Source of the DNA: Hemerocallis citrina
Lineage: Eukaryota > Streptophyta > Magnoliopsida > Asparagales > Asphodelaceae
Length of the DNA: 64,000 bases
Assembly: GCA_017893485.1 (NCBI GenBank)
Contig: CM030363.1
Span: 86,197,730 to 86,261,729, forward strand
Direction of reading: 5' to 3'
Shown here in pieces: positions 41,868 to 54,903 of this stretch. The position numbers and the translations under genes are program-made. Each line of letters starts with the position of its first letter. Positions within the stretch are counted from its first letter, which is position 1. The notes under the pieces are model-generated. The model was not told the DNA's origin, searched no databases, and worked only from the letters and a program-made list of their open reading frames with translations.

Positions 41868-44391
41868 AGGAGAACTTATTTTGAATAGAAAGAAAGCTGT
41901 TGTTTTTTTGATACTGGGTCCTCTCACACTTTTGTGTCACCTAGGTTTGCTAAAGTTTAGGGAGTCGGAAAGAAAATCTTTCTAGGCAAGGTCTTGGCAG
42001 TAGCTACTCCATCAGGGGGAACTTTAACCACTGATCGGTACTATGCGGACTACGAGATCATGATTGGAGACAGAATTTTCGGGATTGATCTGATCGAGCT
42101 GAACGTCTTGGGAGTCGATGTTATTATTGGCATTGATTGGATGTCGGTGTACAGTGCGAACATCGAGTGCAAAACCAAGGAAGTAACAGTGAAGGCTCCA
42201 GGTGGATCTGAAGTCACTTTCCAAGGAAAGAAGAGATGTTCTGGTTTGGTGGCAGCTATCTGCAAAAGGGATGTTCCTGCGGAGGTGCAGCAAATTCCTG
42301 TGGTTCGGGATTACCCAATTGTGTTCTTGGAAGATTTGCTGGGTTATCCCCGCATCGTGATGCAGAGTTCAGCATCACTATTTAGTCAGGGAGTGCACCT
42401 ATTTCCAAGGTACCGTATAGGATGGCGCCCGTGGAGCAGGATGAGATCAAACGGCAGATTGAGAAACTATTGGAGAAAGGCTTTATTCAACCGAGTCGTC
42501 GCCCTGGGGAGCGTCAGTGCTTTTGGTAAAGAAGAAGGACGGTTGGATGAGGATGTGCATCGATTACCGGGAGCTAAATAAGGTCACTGTTCAGAATAAG
42601 TATTCGATTCCATGAATTGACGACCTGTTTGATCGTCTACAAGGAGCAGATGTTTTCTCCAAAATAGATCTTCGGTCAGGTTACCATCAAGTTCGAGTGA
42701 AGACTGAAGATGTGCATAAGACTACTTTCTGAACTCGACACGGGCATTATGAATTCTTTGTTATGCCGTTTGGAGTGATGAATGCACCTGCAATCTTCAT
42801 AGACATGATGAACAGAGTTCTGAGGCGGTTCATTGATTCTTTCGTTGTGGTGTTTATCAATGATATTCTTGTGTACTCCAAGTCGGAGGAGGAGCACATA
42901 GAGCATCTGGCAGCAGTTTTGAAGAAGCTTCAGGAGCATGAGTTGTATGCCAAATTGTCCAAGTGCGATTTCTGGAAATCTGAAGTGGCATTCCTGGGTC
43001 ACATCGTTTCTAAGGAGGGAGTGGCAACTGATCCGCAGAAGATAGAGGTGGTGAAGGATTGGGCAAGGTCAACTACAGTGAAGAAAATCAGGAGTTTCCT
43101 TGGGCTAACTAGATATTACAGGAGATTTATCCAAGGCTATACTCAGATAGCCGTGCCGCTCACTGGTCTGACCAAGAAGAATGTGAACTTAAGCTTTCAG
43201 AAGTTGAAAGAGAGGTTGACTACTGCACCCATTTTGGCTTTGCCTAGAGTAGGTGTTGAGTATGATGTCTACAGTGATGCTTCACATCGTAGGCTTGGTT
43301 GTATCTTAATGCAAGAAGGAAAAGTGATCGCTTATGGGTCAAGGCAACTACAACCGCATGAGAAGAATTATCCAACTCATGATCTGGAGTTGGCTGCGAT
43401 TATCTTTGCTTTGAAGCAATGGAGACATTACGTGTATCGTGAGAAGCTAAACATGTACACGGACCACAAAAGCTTGAAATACATCTATCAGCAAGAAGAT
43501 CTGAATCTGAGGCAAAGGAGATGGCTAGAGGTACTTGAGGACATTCTTCCGGCGATTAAGTACCATCCTGGGAAGGCTAATGTTGTTGCTGATGCACTTA
43601 GCCGCAAGAGCAGTCTAGCTAGTTTGATCACAACTCAGAGGCAACTGGCAGAGGAGTTGGATCGGGTTGGTATTGAAGTTGTTCTGCAAGGCTTGGAATC
43701 ATCTTTAGCTCAGTTGAGGCTTCAACCAACGCTGAATGAAAGGATTATCGCAAGTTAGAAGGAAGATGCAGAGATTCTGAAGATGAAGGAGCAGGGCGGT
43801 GCTGGCAGGTTGTCCGAGTTTCAGACCAAGGATGGAGTGCTGTGGTTTGGAGAGAGGCTATGTGTTCCGAATCAGTTGGACTTGAAAGAAAGTACTCTTC
43901 AGGAGGCACATGCTACTTTTTTGTCAATACATCCTGGGAGTACTAAGATGTATATGGACCTTGAGTTTGAGGTTGGTGACTTTGTCTTTTGGAAGGTTTC
44001 ACCTAGCAAGGGTGTGATTCACTTCGGCAGAGGTGGGACGTTATCCCCGAGGTTCATAGGCCCGTACAAGATATTGAAGCGGATTGGGAAAACTGCTTAT
44101 CGGTTGGAGTTGCTAGCGGAGTTATCTCAGGTGCATAATGTCTTCCATGTGTCTATGCTGAGAGGGTACATTCCAGATCCTAGTCACCATTTGCCCGAAG
44201 TACCGGAGGGTTTGCAGTTTGATCTGAGTTACATTGAGCATCCGGTTGTGATTGTCGATTGTCGGGAGAAAGTCTTGAGGAACAAGACGATACCGATGGT
44301 CAAAGTAGTCTGGAGAAACCAGTTGGTTAAAGAGGCTACTTAGGAATCTGAGGAGAGGATGATGAAAGATCATCCTGAGCTCTTTGAGTGA
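41868..44391 (+). pseudogene. Chromovirus copy 2 pol (PR-RT-RH-chromodomain, integrase core deleted)
   Basis: Protease: DTGSSHTF near 41910 (one base lost just before it). A long open part 41994-42330 (GVDVIIGIDWMS) follows, then a frameshift into [16 protein letters not shown], the shared TGA in [19 protein letters not shown], and the catalytic site changed to FIND. RNase H: YDVYSDAS to NVVADALSRKSS. A TAG at 43756 ends this 331-codon open part. Then STKMYMDL is joined to EFEVGDFVFWKVSP with no integrase finger or core, followed by FIGPYKILKRIGKTAYRL and a chromodomain-like WRNQLVKEAT-stop-ESEE. It ends with TGA at 44389. Confidence 0.93.
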
Positions 44392-44490
44392 TTTGTATCT
44401 TCTTTTCTTTTCTTATCTCTTTGTTGTATTCCTATTTTCTCACTCTTTAAGTGTAGTTCCGGAGACGGAACTATTCTAAGGAGAGAGTGT

Positions 44491-47438
44491 TGTAACACCC
44501 TAGTTTTCATTTATGAGATTTTGTAATTTTACATGTTGTGCACGTATGATTTCATTTGTATAATTTGTTTTATAAAATATTTTATATAAGTATTTGTTCT
44601 CTTTATTTTTCCAAAAGAAAAACTATTCTCTTTAAAAGCCTAATTAAAATCTAGGCCTAATTGTCTTTAGGCCCACTCTATTTTATTAATTAAATTATTT
44701 ATTTTAAAGCCCATGGTTAGTTTGGCCCATTAGTGAGCCTATTCACTTTAATTCTCTTTTGAAATGGTCTAACTTGTAGTGTAGACTCATTTCATGGATA
44801 ATTAATTTTTGCTCACATGAACAAATTTGTAAATGGGGGACACTAGAGTGGCACGTGCATGCACTAGCATGTGCAATGTGCACACTTTGTAGTTGGCCGG
44901 GTGGGATTAGGAGAGTGGGAGAGATGGGAGTGGTGGAGAGTTGGTTACTCTCATCATGGGAAGTTATTTCAACTCCCTACTTCATCTTGGCCCTTAATCT
45001 CTAACCATTTGATCTAATCTTGGCCCTCCATTCACCCTAGAAAATTGTATAAATACCCCCTCACACACTCTTCATTCTCACACTTGGAAAAACTTTAAAG
45101 AAAGAATAGAATTAGAGAAAAGAAGGCAAAAGATTGAGGAGTTGTGAGTTGAAAAGAGTGAGTGTTTTGTGTGAGTGCTTCACCCAAGGAGAAGGAGGCC
45201 GGACTGCATAGGGGAGGCTCGGGTTCAAGATTGCAACAAGGAGAAGGCGATTTTTGTGGCTTGATCTTGGAGGAGAAGGCTTTGTTCATTCGTTGTAGGA
45301 GATTCTCTAGGAATCTATTTGATCGTTTCTCTCCATTTAAGGTGGGTGTTTCTCTTAAACTTCTAATTAGACATCAAGCTAGGATGTGGTTGACAAATTA
45401 AGGAGAAACTCTAACAAATATTGCTAGGCATTATGAAAATGAGACAAATTGCTATTTGTTTGATTATATGTTAAGAGTGTTAAATTGTTTGCCAAATTAT
45501 GATTTGTCAAATGATTACCATGCTACCATGCTCAATTTTGTTGTGATGTGCTAGATAAACAAATACATGCTTGTATGTTGAACAATTGAATAAAGAACTA
45601 TGGATATATGTGATTTTGATTAATGTGTTGTTAAATGACATGAAAAAAATGAATTTTATTACTAAGATAATTGTACAATGTTAATAAAAATATTATAAGT
45701 GATATAGGAAAGTTTTAAGTGTAATTTATAAGGAGATTATGCTTATTTCCCCCTAAATTCGAAATTAAAGAATAAAATGAAGTAGAGAGCAAATTATGTT
45801 GTTTGGTATCAAAAATCAAAATTTTATTTTACTGAAGTGTTGTAATAAGATGAAAAATAAAACCTTAATTTTTTGAATGAATTTGGAGAAGAAAAAGAAC
45901 TGAAAACATTTTGGGAATTTGAAAAACCCAGTAGCACAGTCGACCGATTATATTGAAATAGTCGACAGTCCTGATTATTTGTTTTCGAGTTCAAATCTTT
46001 TACGGAACAGTCGACCGACCATAGCTAGACAGTCGACTATTCTGATTATTTATTTTTGGAGCTTTAGAACCTCGCAGAACAGCCGACTGGCCATACTTAA
46101 CTGTCGACCGACCATAGCTTGACAGTCGACTACTCTGATTATTTATTTTCGAGCTTTAGAACCTCGCACAACAGTCGATTGGCCATGCTTAACAGTCGAC
46201 TGACCTGAGAAAAATGAAATTATATTGTTTCTGCATGGGATTGTGTATGAAATTGAAATTGAATGACTTGATGAATTATGAAAGAACATGAATATACAAA
46301 TGTCATGAAAATGAGGTGGAATTTAATGTTAATCATGAAAAGAGAACTTATGAGTATAAAGACTCAATTTTTGTGATTATGAATTGATATTGAGAACTAG
46401 AGTGTGGTTAAGCCTTATGCCGGTATTGAAAAGAAATGTGTTGAAATGAAATTGGAGATGAAAAGACCAAGATTTGGGTCATGTTGAATAAATGGTTAAG
46501 ACCGGTATAGTGGAAGGGCTAACTCTAGAGAATTGATTTTGTTCATGATTCGAATAACTAAGGACTAGATACATAGTGAAGACGTGATGAAAATAAGAGA
46601 AAAACACGAGTATGAGGGACTCGGAGCTACGGTGTGAGAATATTCACAGACTGTCTTCACGATGCATCGTGACATGACGTGGATATGTCTTCAGGAGTCC
46701 GTACCGCAGGCGACGCTCGTGGGGTGTTTGGTGACTGCGGGTGGTGTCATGTCCCATGACGGAGGCTGAATTGTCCGTAAGTTCTTCACGATGCGTCGTG
46801 ACATGACGTGGGATTCCCCTCCAAGCTGTCTGGACATGAGCTCGTAACTCATAGAACATCTAGGATACTTATCGTAGTTACAGTAGTAGTTTAAGTCATG
46901 ACGAGAGATTGAACCTTACAAGATGAAGAACGGTTAAAGGCTTGCCCTCAGACCTATGTAGTATGGGATGCATAAAATCTGAACAAGTGCGCATTAGTGT
47001 CATCTAATATAAACAACTGCATTAAGGAGTAAGTGCACCGCACAACACGACATCTATAGGATAGTCCCTTGTAGTTTCTGTTTGTGATCAAGTTTGTGAT
47101 TGTTTAAGTTTTTGAGAATCGTTATACTGTTCGGCATAGAGAGGATAGCCATGTATAATATTTCGTCGGTTGTAAGCAACTGACGCGGCCACAGTTTTTA
47201 TGCAGGGTAAAGTGATTAACAAGACTAAAGAATGCATGCTTATTAAAGATTGATTCAAGAGTTGTACATTTCAATTCATGTAAATTATTGTAAATTGCTT
47301 CCGCTGTAAATATGTAATGTAAATTGTAAACTCTGATGTAACAAAAAGCTTTTATCTCATTGTAAAATTGTACGAAAGAAGTGTAAAGATCCTGTGGAAC
47401 TTCGAATTTCGTTGTATTTTGAAATTCGGGGTGTTACA
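44491..47438 (+). repeat. Chromovirus LTR 2
   Basis: A 2948-bp LTR with intact TGTAACACCC start and GGTGTTACA end. It is highly similar to LTR 1, with few substitutions and small indels. TATA box at 45048, GTCGAC repeats 45937-46206, palindromic blocks near 46650 and 46785. The next 5 bp (TAATG) should be the target duplication; the left partner is lost because the array is truncated at 34188. Confidence 0.92.
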
Positions 47439-48480
47439 TAATGACATTTTAAATTTAGAAAAATCTTAAAATAATAAGAAAAAATGATTATAAATTTAGA
47501 ATAGTTATTAAAAATTCGAAAATTGAAATATTAGAAAATTGATTAAATCAAAAAAAATAATCAAAAATTGGAAAAAAGTTAAAAAATCTAGAAAAATCAA
47601 AAAATCCAGAAAGTTCTAAAAATAATTCTGGGTACTTTACAAAGTCAGAACAACTATGTTACACCCTGAGCAAGATTCATACGTCCTTAAAAACTCCGGT
47701 AAGTTCTGTAAGCAATTCTAAATGAGCGAACTACTCATCGAAGGCTGTGAAACTCAGCCTTCAGGAGTGGGGGCTTGTGATACGGATAAAAATAGAATCA
47801 AATCGGGACCCTTCAAATTAGACACGAATGATAAAGTTCTCCGGGGTGAAAAAGTAGATTTTACCGGAAACATGCTTGTAAAATGGATTTTGACCTTTTT
47901 TAAGCCCAACAAACCAAAATAAGCTTATCATATTGGTTGCCATAGCAACCCAACAAGGAGTTCATGATTATTTGAAGTATCGTCTTAAACTCTATCTCTA
48001 AGAGAGTAACCTTACCTCTTCATCCATAAGAGACTGTTTAAAAACTCTATCTCTTTATTAAGAAAAGAGTTCTAACTACTTCTATCTCTTCATGAAGAAA
48101 GAATAACCAACCTTATCAAAACATCGAAAAGTAGAGATAAATCAATATCTTGAAACTGGCCCCCTAAGTGACTATAAATATCCCCATGACCTCTTTAGAA
48201 ACATGGTAATTGCATTTTTTGCTATCAAAACTCTTCATATCTTCCGAGTTTTTTGACTTGGGCGTTGGAGGGTCTATTGTCGGAGCCAACCCCGGTGTTT
48301 CAAACTATTTTGCACGTCAATCGGAGCGATCATAACTGTTCAGATCAGATCTAAGCGTTCACATGAGTCAGATTTGGGAATCGAGAATAGTTTGTAGCGA
48401 TCAACATCGACAAAACTAGAAGGTCATATCTCTTATTGTTTCCATAAAAGAATTCATACTATCTATTTGCTCCCACACAA
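47439..48480 (+). repeat. Probable Tat-type LTR fragment
   Basis: No coding apart from a 66-codon frame (47722-47922) without known family. A TATA box (TATAAATA at 48173) is followed by TTTTTTGACTTGGGCGTTGG, AGGGTCTATTGTCGGAGCC and a CGGTGTTT block. This order is typical of Tat/Ogre-group LTRs around U3-R-U5. Both ends are unclear. Confidence 0.45.
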
Positions 48481-48807
48481 AAAAGTAGCAGCAACAACAT
48501 CCCTCTCTCTAATTATTAAACCCTAATTTAGACATCATCTCCACCGTCATCTCCACCATCAAATTTCAGATTTTTTTAAGGTATTCGTAAAACCCTAAAT
48601 TATAATTTGTGTTATCATTTGTAAAATTTGTTTTTTATGCTTGTTTGAATATAGATTCATGAAATTTAAGCTAAGGTCTTGTAAACAATTGATTTATAAT
48701 AATTCTCCTAGGTTTTCATACTTCATATTCGGTAAATAAGAGTAGTGTAAGTATGTTATGTTGGTGATTTGATCATTACTCTCAAATTCGTCCCTTTATG
48801 CATAGGT
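48480..48807 (+). other. Leader-like region before the MULE transposase
   Basis: CT-rich start (ATCCCTCTCTCTAATTATTA), AAACCCTAA motifs, repeated CATCTCCACC, then a donor-like AAG/GTATTCG near 48580 and intron-like T-rich DNA up to an acceptor GCATAG at 48806. It looks like a 5' UTR with intron. Confidence 0.45.
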
Positions 48808-51014
48808 ATGGATTACGAAATTCCTATTTGGTTATGTTATGGAGGAGAAATGATTTGAGACCCAAAGCTAGGAGCTTGTTATAGAGGTGATGAACTGGAA
48901 ATAGTTTGGGCTCCTCGTAATATTACAAAGCAAGTACTAATGGAGTAGGTCAATGAAATTATTAACTGGGATACATGTGAATGAAGTGTTAAATTCCTAG
49001 TTCGGTATGCAGCTGAAAAAGGATAAGAAAAATATTTCATAGTGGTGCATGTAGTTGATGGTACCACTCTTATTGCCATGATTGCGAGAACACTTGATCC
49101 AAACTGTAGTTGGACTTCATTAGAGTTATATAATGAGTAAATCAATATTCCGAATGGCCGACCACATGTTATTCGTAGTTCAAGCCTCCTATGTGAAGTG
49201 TCGTCTAAGAGGATGAGTCACAGTCCAGTTCCTGAATCACATGCAAGACTGACGCATCCATAAGAACAAATGTTCACAATTCCAACACAACCAAATCCCA
49301 CATAATTTGATTTGCCATGTGCTTCTATTTTGATACGTGATCATGTTGATAATGAAAATGTTATTCAATCATTCAATCATGCCATTGTTAACAATGAGTT
49401 ATTAGAAGATGAAGAAGATGACGAAGAAGAGGAAGATGAAGAAGATGGGCATCTAGATGACAACGTTAAGGATGTTGAGGACTTACAAGATGATATTCAA
49501 TCAGCCACAGACTTACATTGGGAAAAGGTTTGAAACAAAAGATAATGCCCAACATGTCATGAAGATAATCTTTATAAAAAACAACGAGAACTCATCACAG
49601 AGAAATCGATCAAAAGTGTATATCCTGTAAATGTAAATCGGCACTCAGGGACCGTACACCGTAGGAGAGGGCACTAAATTCCGAAGTAAAAAATGAGGCA
49701 TGCTATCCGTGGAGACTTCGTGCAATTGTTCCAAAAGGGAAAATATATTTCACAGTGAAGAAATTGTAAGGGCCACATATATGTCTCAATCTCACATTGA
49801 ATCAATACCATAGTAAAGTTAATTCTAAGTTTGTTTCAAATTTGATTTTGAATGTTGTGAAGGTCATAGTTTAGATAGTCAAGCTTGAATGCAATTATCA
49901 GATTTCTTACAAGAAGTCTTGGCTTGCAAAATAGAGAGCTATTGAGATATTGTTTAGAGGATTTGATGAAGCATATAAGAGGTTTCCTTCTCATTTATCA
50001 GCACTACAAGCATCGAACCTGGGAACTACTGTCCATTGGGATAAGGTTTTGATCGATCTCGGCAAAGAAACATTCAAGGCAGTATTTTTGGGCATTTGGG
50101 GACTCTATTGAAGGATTTAAGTCGTGCAAACCTATTAGTGCTGATGGAATCAATTTGTATGGAAAATACAAGGATTGTTTATTGATAGCCCTTGCACCCA
50201 ACGCAAATGATATGCTATTTCTATTTTCTTTTGCAATAGTAGATGGAGAGAGTATAGATACTTGGGCTTGGTTCATGAGTTGTGTTCAACATTTTGTCAT
50301 TGATTGCCAAGGTTTATGTGTTAATTCTGATCGTCAAGCGGGTATCAATTTTGTCATGAACATGTCAAATGGAGTATAGAATGAGCCACATGTATGTCAT
50401 CATTTTTGTATGTGACATTTGCTACAAATTTCTTCACCAAATTTTTTAAGGATTTAAGGAATAAGGTTAAGTTGGTTGCATGTCAAAATCAGCCACAGAA
50501 GTTTGAGGAAAAATTGGCAAAGATCAAAAAAGTAAAAAATCGAAGCTGCCAATTGGCTCAAGGAGAAACCAATCGAGAAGTTGGCACTTTCTGCAGATGG
50601 AAGTCGTTGATATGGCATGATGACTATAACTTTATCAGAAAATTTTAATTCTATTTTGAAGGGTGTTCATAGTTTTTCCGTTACGGCTATTATGGAGATG
50701 ATATTCTGTCGTCTCAATTCTTCACTGAACGTCAATCGGCATTAAAAATTATTAGCGAAGGACATATTTGGGCTCTGAGAGTTGAAGAAATCATTGATAT
50801 ATGGTGTGAGAAAGCGAATATGCATGAGACTATCATGTTTTGTCATAATCCGGGGGCATTTCAGGTAAAAAATGTATTGGAGTAGTTGGTGTGCACTGAA
50901 AGGTGAAAAATTGCAAACTATTGACTTGGGGGTGCACACTTGTACTTTTCAAAAATTCCAGCTATATCACCTGCCATGTTCCCATGTCTTGGCGGCTTGT
51001 GCAGCTCGAGCTAT
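48808..51014 (+). pseudogene. Mutator-like (MULE) transposase, main part
   Basis: Starts MDYEIPIWLCYGGEMI, the PB1-like N-terminal region of plant MULE proteins, followed by an acidic linker (49408-49452, runs of E and D). The transposase core reads SADGINLYGKYKDCLLIALA, FSFAIVDGESIDTWAWF and VNSDRQAGI. This region holds the catalytic D of the ADG-x-NLYGKYK motif and the downstream D of NSDR. The SWIM zinc finger near the end survives as CTFQKFQLYHLPCSHVLAAC, with the second cysteine of the CXC pair changed to F. Many stops and frame changes occur. The gene is cut at 51014 by a solo LTR and continues at 54430. Confidence 0.8.
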
Positions 51015-54000
51015 TGTCACGCCCCGTCCCAAAAATACGAAATACGAGTACGTAACAAAAGCCCAGCGACTGATTTTCATCATCCTTAAGCTAATTTAGA
51101 ATCTTTACAATACATCACAGATATAATCAGAGTCGGAAGTAAAAGCACAACCATTATGCATTATTGAAACAGATTACCAACAATAAATTTACTTGAACCA
51201 AATACAATATTCTCAAATAAATCAGAGTCTGGAGAAAACAAATATCCTGGGTCACATCGCCCAAATACAAATAATATCCAATAACCCAAATACAATTTAT
51301 TCAATGTTCAAGCAACAACTAATAAATATTATAAAGTAGAAATTTCCAACTTAATACATCCTCTCGCCATTACCATCTGGCAGCTGACCATCCTGATCTG
51401 CAATTAGTAACTTTACAGGAAAGGAGGAAAAGAATAAAACAAGTACCCGTCAATTGCAAGTCGTGGGTCACAAATAATGTAGGATACAAGCACATGGGGG
51501 AAAACTAAACAGATCTAATTAATAGCAGAAACAGACCTAGCATGGTATGGCAGAATCAACTAGCATGGTATACTAACATATGTCAAGTGTTAAGTGTCAG
51601 ATAGTATGCAGACAGATATCCAGATAGTGTTAAGTAATGTGTCACATGGTAGTGTTAGACAGATAACAGAGAATCAGATAATCAGATAACAGATAGTCAG
51701 GTAATCAGATATAGATTCAGATTTCAGATTCAGATTTCAGATTACAGATACAGATATAGATGTCATGTTCTTATAAATCTTGTGTGATTACTATCTAGGT
51801 AGCACTTCATGCGCCGCAACTTTTATCACATGGTTGCTACAACAAACAATTTTGCTTTAGATTTCGTAGGGGATCATATAGGGCCGTGTACTCAGGGTTC
51901 CGACAGATAACAGACGATCGTGTAAAATGATCTCAACAGATGATCATGTAAAATGATCTCAACAGATAACAGACATGTAAAATGATCTCAAAAGATAATC
52001 AGATGGGAAACACGGGCCCCCTTCTAAGTACACATTTCTATGCTTTCCCACTACTAGATCTTTTCCTTAAACCCGGGCTTGGTTACTTTTATTATGGTTA
52101 CTAAACAGATATGAATGTGTGCTAAATAGTGTCAAACTAACATGGTATAATCAGCATTTGGTTCAGGGAAACAAATCATCATCTATAGATAATATAGAGT
52201 CACATAAACGAGCAAAATGGTGTATGTTCATAATCAGGACAGCATGACAGATCAGTACTAAAACAGTGATTCTCGTCTCTACAGAAATGCAAATATGGAT
52301 CTGTCAAAGGATCTGGAAAATAGACATCCACACGAATCCAACGAGTATAATTAAGTCATGTAGTAATTCACAACATCTTAACTCAAAACAGGTTCGAAGA
52401 CAGAAAACATGTTTAGTCAGAAATCAGGAAAACGAATTCTCAATCAGGATAACATCATTTAAACCTCTCAAATAAATTCAAGAAAAATTTGGGGTATTCC
52501 TCTATATGTCTAGAATCAAAATATAAAGTTTCATAATATTCCAGTAAAAATGGATTAGTCATCAAAAATATCAAAGCATCAAGAAAACATAGTTTAGCGA
52601 ATCTGGAAATCTCAACACTGCAGTACGAAAACTAAGATATCTCGCAACCAGTGAATCGAAATCCAATTTCGCCAAAGGGAGATGAAAATAGATAGAATTT
52701 TCTAACCTTCATTTTTCACAAAGAATTTTCATACAGTATAGGGAATCATAGTGAAATAGAGTTCTTTACAGCACAGCGAGCAAAATACAGCATAAGTAGA
52801 TTTTAGAAACGAGCATGGGACACCACATAAAACTTGTCTTTAAAATTCATCAAAAATCTGGGTAGTCCCCAACTTCATAAAGAAACACTGACCAAAATAT
52901 TAGATCAAGATAATATGTATAGAATAGTTCTTGAAAATAGTTTGTTAACAAAATTGACCCAAAATAGAATTTGGAATTGATCGACACGTCTGTACCAAAA
53001 CATTCATAACTCAGTCATATGAAATCCAAATCAAGAAAAACCAGTGGGTTTTGAAAATAGACAAAATTATCTAAAATTCATCTTTTATACAGGAATTCAA
53101 ATACTGACTTTAGCATGGACGAAAATAGCAATCAAAATTGAACAACCAGTAAATACAGATTTCACACTTCTAATCAAGAACATCATAACTTCAAGAATAT
53201 TGATCCAAACACCTCCAAACTTGAAATACAACCTATCAAATATCTAAACATCATGATTTAGGGTTATTAACAAGTCCACACCTATTATATCACATGGGTA
53301 TTCATCCAAATACAAATTCACACCATTATTCACCTACATGACTAAAAATCAAGAATCGGGAAAAGCCTAGGTTATCTCCTATCAAGATTGGTGTCATAAT
53401 TCATCTATGGCCAAATTATCACAATAGAGACAAAACCCAACAAGGAAATCACAATCTTTGGTTGTCTCTAGACCCAACTACACTATATGTGAACTTTTTG
53501 ACTTGTATCAAACCAAATGAATTGTAGTACAAGTTACTTGCCTTATTATGGAGATGAACACGATGCAAATAGTCCTAGAAGCAAAACCCACGAACAAAAT
53601 CCTCACCAAGCACGAATCCAAGCAACAACGAACAAAAACTCCCATGAATGATATCCTTGAAGCAACAATCAAAGTGGCCAATACCCACTTTAAGAAACAC
53701 CCAAAAAGAGAGTATGAGGGTCAAAGATGCAACTTTGATGGTGGTGGTGGTGTTCTTGGTGGTCGGCAAGCAACAAGGAAGGGTTTTAGGGTTTTGGTGT
53801 GGTTGATGTATGGCCGAAGGTGTAGTATAGTGGTGGTCGGCTATGGAGGAGATGTGGTGGCCGGGATTGGGGAGGTGTGGTGTCGGTTTTGGGATGTGCA
53901 GTCGGGAGCACACAGATTAGGGGAGGCCGGGATTAGGAGGAGAGGGAGGGAGAGATTAGGTTTAGGGTTAGGGTTTGTTAGGGGTTTGGGTATTATATAG

Positions 54001-54429
54001 GAGGTAAAAGTGGGTTAATGGGTTGTGGGTATTAGTATGTAGTAATAGGTATACAAATGGGTAATGGATATTGGGTAAATAACAGATGGGGATACAATTT
54101 AGAGTGAATTCTATGACTCTTGAAAAATCTAATTAGGAGTCAAAAAAATCATAGGTTTGGATAAATCACCACCAAAATACTATCACAACACCATGGAAAA
54201 AAATAAAATGAAGACAACGAGGCCAAAAATGAAGAAAAGAATCAAAATGATTAAAAACGAACAAAAGAGACGATCAAACAACACAAGGAGCTCAAAATGA
54301 AATAAAAATGAATATATATTGAAAAAAAAAATCCAATATACGGTTCCGAAAAAAAATACAAGAGAGATAAAAATACACAAAAATAAAAAATACACTTCAA
54401 AATACTTAAAATGAAAAACAGGGGTTACA
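51015..54429 (-). mobile_element. Solo LTR of Gypsy family A
   Basis: On + it starts TGTCACGCCCCGTCCC and ends AGGGGTTACA; on the minus strand it reads like 17519-20923. It is 3415 bp long with no internal region. The 5 bp at the two sides are GCTAT (51010-51014) and ACTAT (54430-54434), a target duplication with one G/A difference. The MULE transposase frame resumes directly after it. Solo LTRs arise by recombination between the two LTRs of an element. Confidence 0.85.
53993..53999 (-). promoter_or_regulatory. TATA box of the solo LTR
   Basis: TATATAA on the minus strand, equivalent in position to 17958 in the other family-A copy. Confidence 0.45.
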
Positions 54430-54720
54430 ACTATAGATTATCGACCTTATGTTAAATCTATTTTATTCTATGAATTCCTCAGCACTTATTTGGGCACCCT
54501 CCTTCCATCCTATGCATGACCAAGCACATTGGCCTATCCAAAGTGGTCTAAATCTCACAGATGATGCATGACTTAGAAGATGTAGGAAAGGTTGGCCGAG
54601 AACTATGCACATTCGCAATGACATGGATGTCATAGTTGGTTCGAGCATGAGAAAACTTGTTCAAAATGCGGTCTAAGAGGACACAACAAGCATTGTTGTT
54701 AGAGCAACGACATAGGTTGA
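54430..54720 (+). pseudogene. MULE transposase, C-terminal part
   Basis: Continues the transposase after the solo LTR: DYRPYVKSILFYEFLSTY, then in another frame HPMHDQAHWPIQSGLNL, the usual MULE tail after the SWIM finger. A CCHC-type knuckle CSKCGLRGHNKHCC follows. It is interrupted by stops. Confidence 0.75.
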
Positions 54721-54903
54721 TTATATTTTAGTTTTTTAATTACTTTGCATTAGTTCATTACACTTTTTTCAAAGATAGATTTAATAAACTAATTTTTAAT
54801 TGAAAAATGTTTTCAATCTTTATATGCTATATATCATCTTTTTTCTGTATTCATTAATCATCTAATGTTTTAAATATTACTTTGCTGGTTCATTATCGCA
54901 CTA

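Larger units (their letters stand above)
34188..47438 (+). mobile_element. Tekay-like chromovirus pair sharing a central LTR
   Basis: Order: truncated internal region 1 (34188-37401), LTR 1 (37402-40347), internal region 2 (40348-44490), LTR 2 (44491-47438), all on +. The two internal regions and the two LTRs are each close copies. RT precedes the pol C-terminus, and the protein ends in a chromodomain-like WRNQLVKEAT segment, as in Tekay-type Ty3/Gypsy chromoviruses. Both internal regions lack the integrase core. The shared LTR suggests LTR-LTR recombination between neighbouring or tandem copies, or insertion of one copy in another's LTR followed by loss. Confidence 0.9.

Noticed and set aside
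53548..54000. 150-codon Gly/Val-rich frame on + in the solo LTR
   Set aside because: It is antisense to the leader of LTR A; the composition explains the open frame.
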